NCBI GenBank assembly: GCA_964247055.1
Contig: OZ176058.1
Span: 3,472,001 to 3,536,000 of the forward strand
Source: Paragordius varius
Lineage: Eukaryota > Nematomorpha
Length of the DNA: 64,000 bases
Reading direction: 5' to 3'
A program made the translations under genes and the position numbers. Of this stretch, positions 62,088-64,000 are shown piece after piece. A model generated the notes under the pieces. The model worked only from the letters and a program-made list of their open reading frames with translations. It was not told the origin of the DNA and searched no databases. The stretch's first letter is position 1. Every line of letters starts with the position of its first letter.

Positions 62088-62415
62088 CAAATTTGTTTAA
62101 ATCATAAAATGCTCTCTAAATTGAACAAATTATTGTCTGGAGTAACTATAGCTCAAGGTGTCAAAAACGGCAAACCTTTTTAAAAACCGCAAAATCACCT
62201 TTTTTTATTTAAATTATATTATTTAACCAATTAACCATTTTAAATAGCGTATTTATAATTTTAATCTCGATATATTGTAACATTTTTTTTGTTTAGAATG
62301 TGATGTCTTACGAAATACGCAGGACTTCCTTGGCCTACTGTCCAACAAAACTGTATAAATCAATCGGAATGTTTCGGAATTGGGTAATTATTATTTTATA
62401 TTTTGTTGATCAGTT
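62088..62415. repeat. Rearranged extra copy of tail start
   Basis: At about 62090 sequence equivalent to 11160 (TTTTACCAAA) is joined to sequence equivalent to 9341 (TTTGTTTAAATCATAAAATG). The copy carries exons 1-2 of the tail gene. It ends near TTGATCAGTTTT, where degenerate satellite begins. Confidence 0.7.
62109..62383 (+). pseudogene. Tail gene, fourth partial copy (exons 1-2 only)
   Basis: Exon 1 (62109-62157) is intact and identical to A1/A3. Exon 2 (62297-62383) has the A2-type length at its 5' part but ends early in a TAA. Exon 3 is missing because the duplicated segment breaks off at about 62415. The diverged exon 2 shows that this segment is not a simple recent copy of 60293-60574. 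Confidence 0.4.
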
Positions 62416-62419
62416 TTGA

Positions 62420-63540
62420 ATTAAAAATTTTCAAATTTTTAAATTTAAAACAGTAAAATTTTCTTATTTTAAAACATAAAAAGGCCATTTTTTTAAATAT
62501 CTAATAATCTGCTATTTTTTTAAAAAAATTGCTAGAATCATACAAAAAACCGCTATTTTATAAAATATCAGAAGATTTTCACTACAAAATTCTCTGAAAA
62601 ACAATTTTCTTAAAAACTACTAAAATTATCTAAAAATGCTAATTATTCTAAATTTAAAACAGTAATTTTTTTTAAAAAAATACAAAATTTTCTAAAAAAC
62701 AGTTAAAATATTATAAAAATCGCTAAAACTTTTTAATAACAGCTTAAACTATTGGCTATTTCAAATATTTTATTTAAAAAATCGCCAAAATTTTAAAATA
62801 GCTTTTAGTTTTTAAAACACTAACTTTTATTAAAAAACCGCTGTTTATTAAAAACCAATAACCGCTAAATATAAAAGTTTATTGTTAAAAATAGCTAATT
62901 ATATTGAAAAACAGTTAATTTTTTATTAAATTTTTTTATAAAGATGCTCTAAATCTTTTCTAAAAACCGATAAAATAAATCCTTTTTTAAAACCGCTAAA
63001 TCTTCTCTAAAAACCGGCCAAAGTTTAAAATTTATTTTTATACCAAAATCTTTGTAAAAAAACTACAAATCATTTAAAAAACCACTATTTTAAAAAAAAA
63101 ACATAAAATTAAAAACCACAAACTTTTTTAAAAACCGCATATAATCCGCTAAATTTTCTTTCAAACCCATTAAATATTATAAAAACCGCCTATTTATATT
63201 AAAAAACAGCAAAATTCTTCTTAAAACCTCTAATCTTTTTAAAGAGAATCACTATTTTATTATTAAAATACCACTAAAATCGTTTCTAAAAGCCGTTAAA
63301 CTTTATTACCAAAAACTTCCACTTGAATGACTACTAACCTTTATTATGAATCTCCAAGGTTTTTAAAAAACACAAAATTCCTTTTTAATATCAGCAAATT
63401 CTTGTATAACCGGAATCTTTTATTAAACAACCCCTATAGTTTAGTTAATATTGGCTAATTTTTTTTTAATTTACCGCTAATTTAAAAAAATTACTAATTT
63501 TTTTATTAAAATACTGTTTATAATAATCAGATACTATCAT
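62420..63540. repeat. Highly degenerate minisatellite-related sequence
   Basis: Scattered AAAAACCGCTAAA and AAAACAGTTAAAAT motifs without steady 20-bp spacing. This looks like an old, unhomogenised edge of an array, similar to 4770-5700 and 25250-26500. Confidence 0.65.
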
Positions 63541-63544
63541 TTAT

Positions 63545-64000
63545 TACTATTAAATTGACTATTTATATATTTTTCTTCATTTCATTAATTTATAATGATG
63601 TTGTGTCCGACACAAAAATCGACCCAAAGTTTAACTTAGAATGAAAACAATGTTTACAATATATTTTCCCTAAGTTATCTATTTTGAAAATAATTTTAGG
63701 TTTTTACAAGCGGAAAGTTAAAACCGCATTTTAAAATATGTTTTTTAAATACCTTTATTGTAGAATTGATTAATATTTAACATGTTTTATATATATATAT
63801 ATATATATATCTTAAATTTAATATGTTTTTATATATATTTCTCATTTTTATCAGAAATTATACATTAATTAAATTTAGTATTTACCTTTATTTAACGTTT
63901 TTTCTATTTTATTGCTAGGAAACAGATCAAATAGCCAGTAGCCCGCTAAACAATTAAAGCAAAATAAATATTCAAGTATTTATTTTTTTTCGTTATCTTA
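63545..64000. other. AT-rich end of window with (TA)11
   Basis: A TA run lies at 63789-63810. No gene seen. Confidence 0.5.

Larger units (their letters stand above)
53953..62092 (+). mobile_element. R100-bounded modular unit, copy A3 (nearly identical head to A1, rearranged tail)
   Basis: The sequence from 53960 is almost identical to 1-3100 with an offset near 53959, then to the A1 satellite flanks and tail. It lacks the hAT-like insertion found in A1 and has a shorter and differently expanded satellite. The tail matches A1 to about 62090, then jumps back to sequence matching 9341 onwards. The terminal inverted R100 and block B are therefore missing here. Confidence 0.55.

Overview
The window is very AT-rich eukaryotic DNA. 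It is dominated by repeats and by large duplicated blocks, and no long conserved housekeeping gene is visible. A decayed Ty3/gypsy retrotransposon (metazoan-like RT, RNase H and D,D35E integrase), LINE-like remnants, a hAT-like element with an 8-bp target duplication, and GT-AG exon islands all argue against a prokaryote. Several candidate introns are only 17-31 nt long. Very short introns are known in dicyemid mesozoans, so a dicyemid-like animal is one possibility, but the host cannot be identified from this sequence.

Layout. Three copies of a large modular unit are present: A1 (1-11378), A2 (22841-37752) and A3 (53953-62092, rearranged at its end). Each begins with a ~105-bp repeat, here called R100, which carries two small hairpins and a telomere-like CCCTAACCCTA core. 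Then come a ~3-kb head with a promoter-like cluster and a tiny possible spliced gene, a 20-bp minisatellite array (3-10.5 kb), a tail with a small three-exon Cys-containing gene and TTAATCAGTTG-type repeats, and inverted R100 copies. A1 carries a 1574-bp hAT-like insertion that is absent from A3. A 10.5-kb array in A2 has a higher-order organisation.

A1 and A2 are each followed by a second duplicated block, B (11379-19915) and B' (37753-46325). These hold hairpin elements, a modular minus-strand reading frame with two 17-nt introns, several exon-like islands (one 150-nt island is identical in both copies), and LINE reverse-transcriptase C-terminal remnants. B' ends in a rearrangement that adds a further copy of the LINE segment (46326-47377).

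From about 47.4 to 51.3 kb lies a dead Ty3/gypsy element on the minus strand. Its RT is split exactly at the YLDD motif by a 751-bp foldback element whose arms contain a hammerhead-ribozyme-like core. Around 51.8-52.2 kb there is an exon-like cluster on the minus strand. The last 1.5 kb is degenerate minisatellite and AT-rich sequence.

The paralogous copies carry different lesions: frameshifts, stops, deleted exons and frame-preserving indels. Comparing them is the main evidence for which short frames were once coding. No small gene is intact in every copy. The best-supported new object is the R100-bounded unit family with its phased A-tract satellite.
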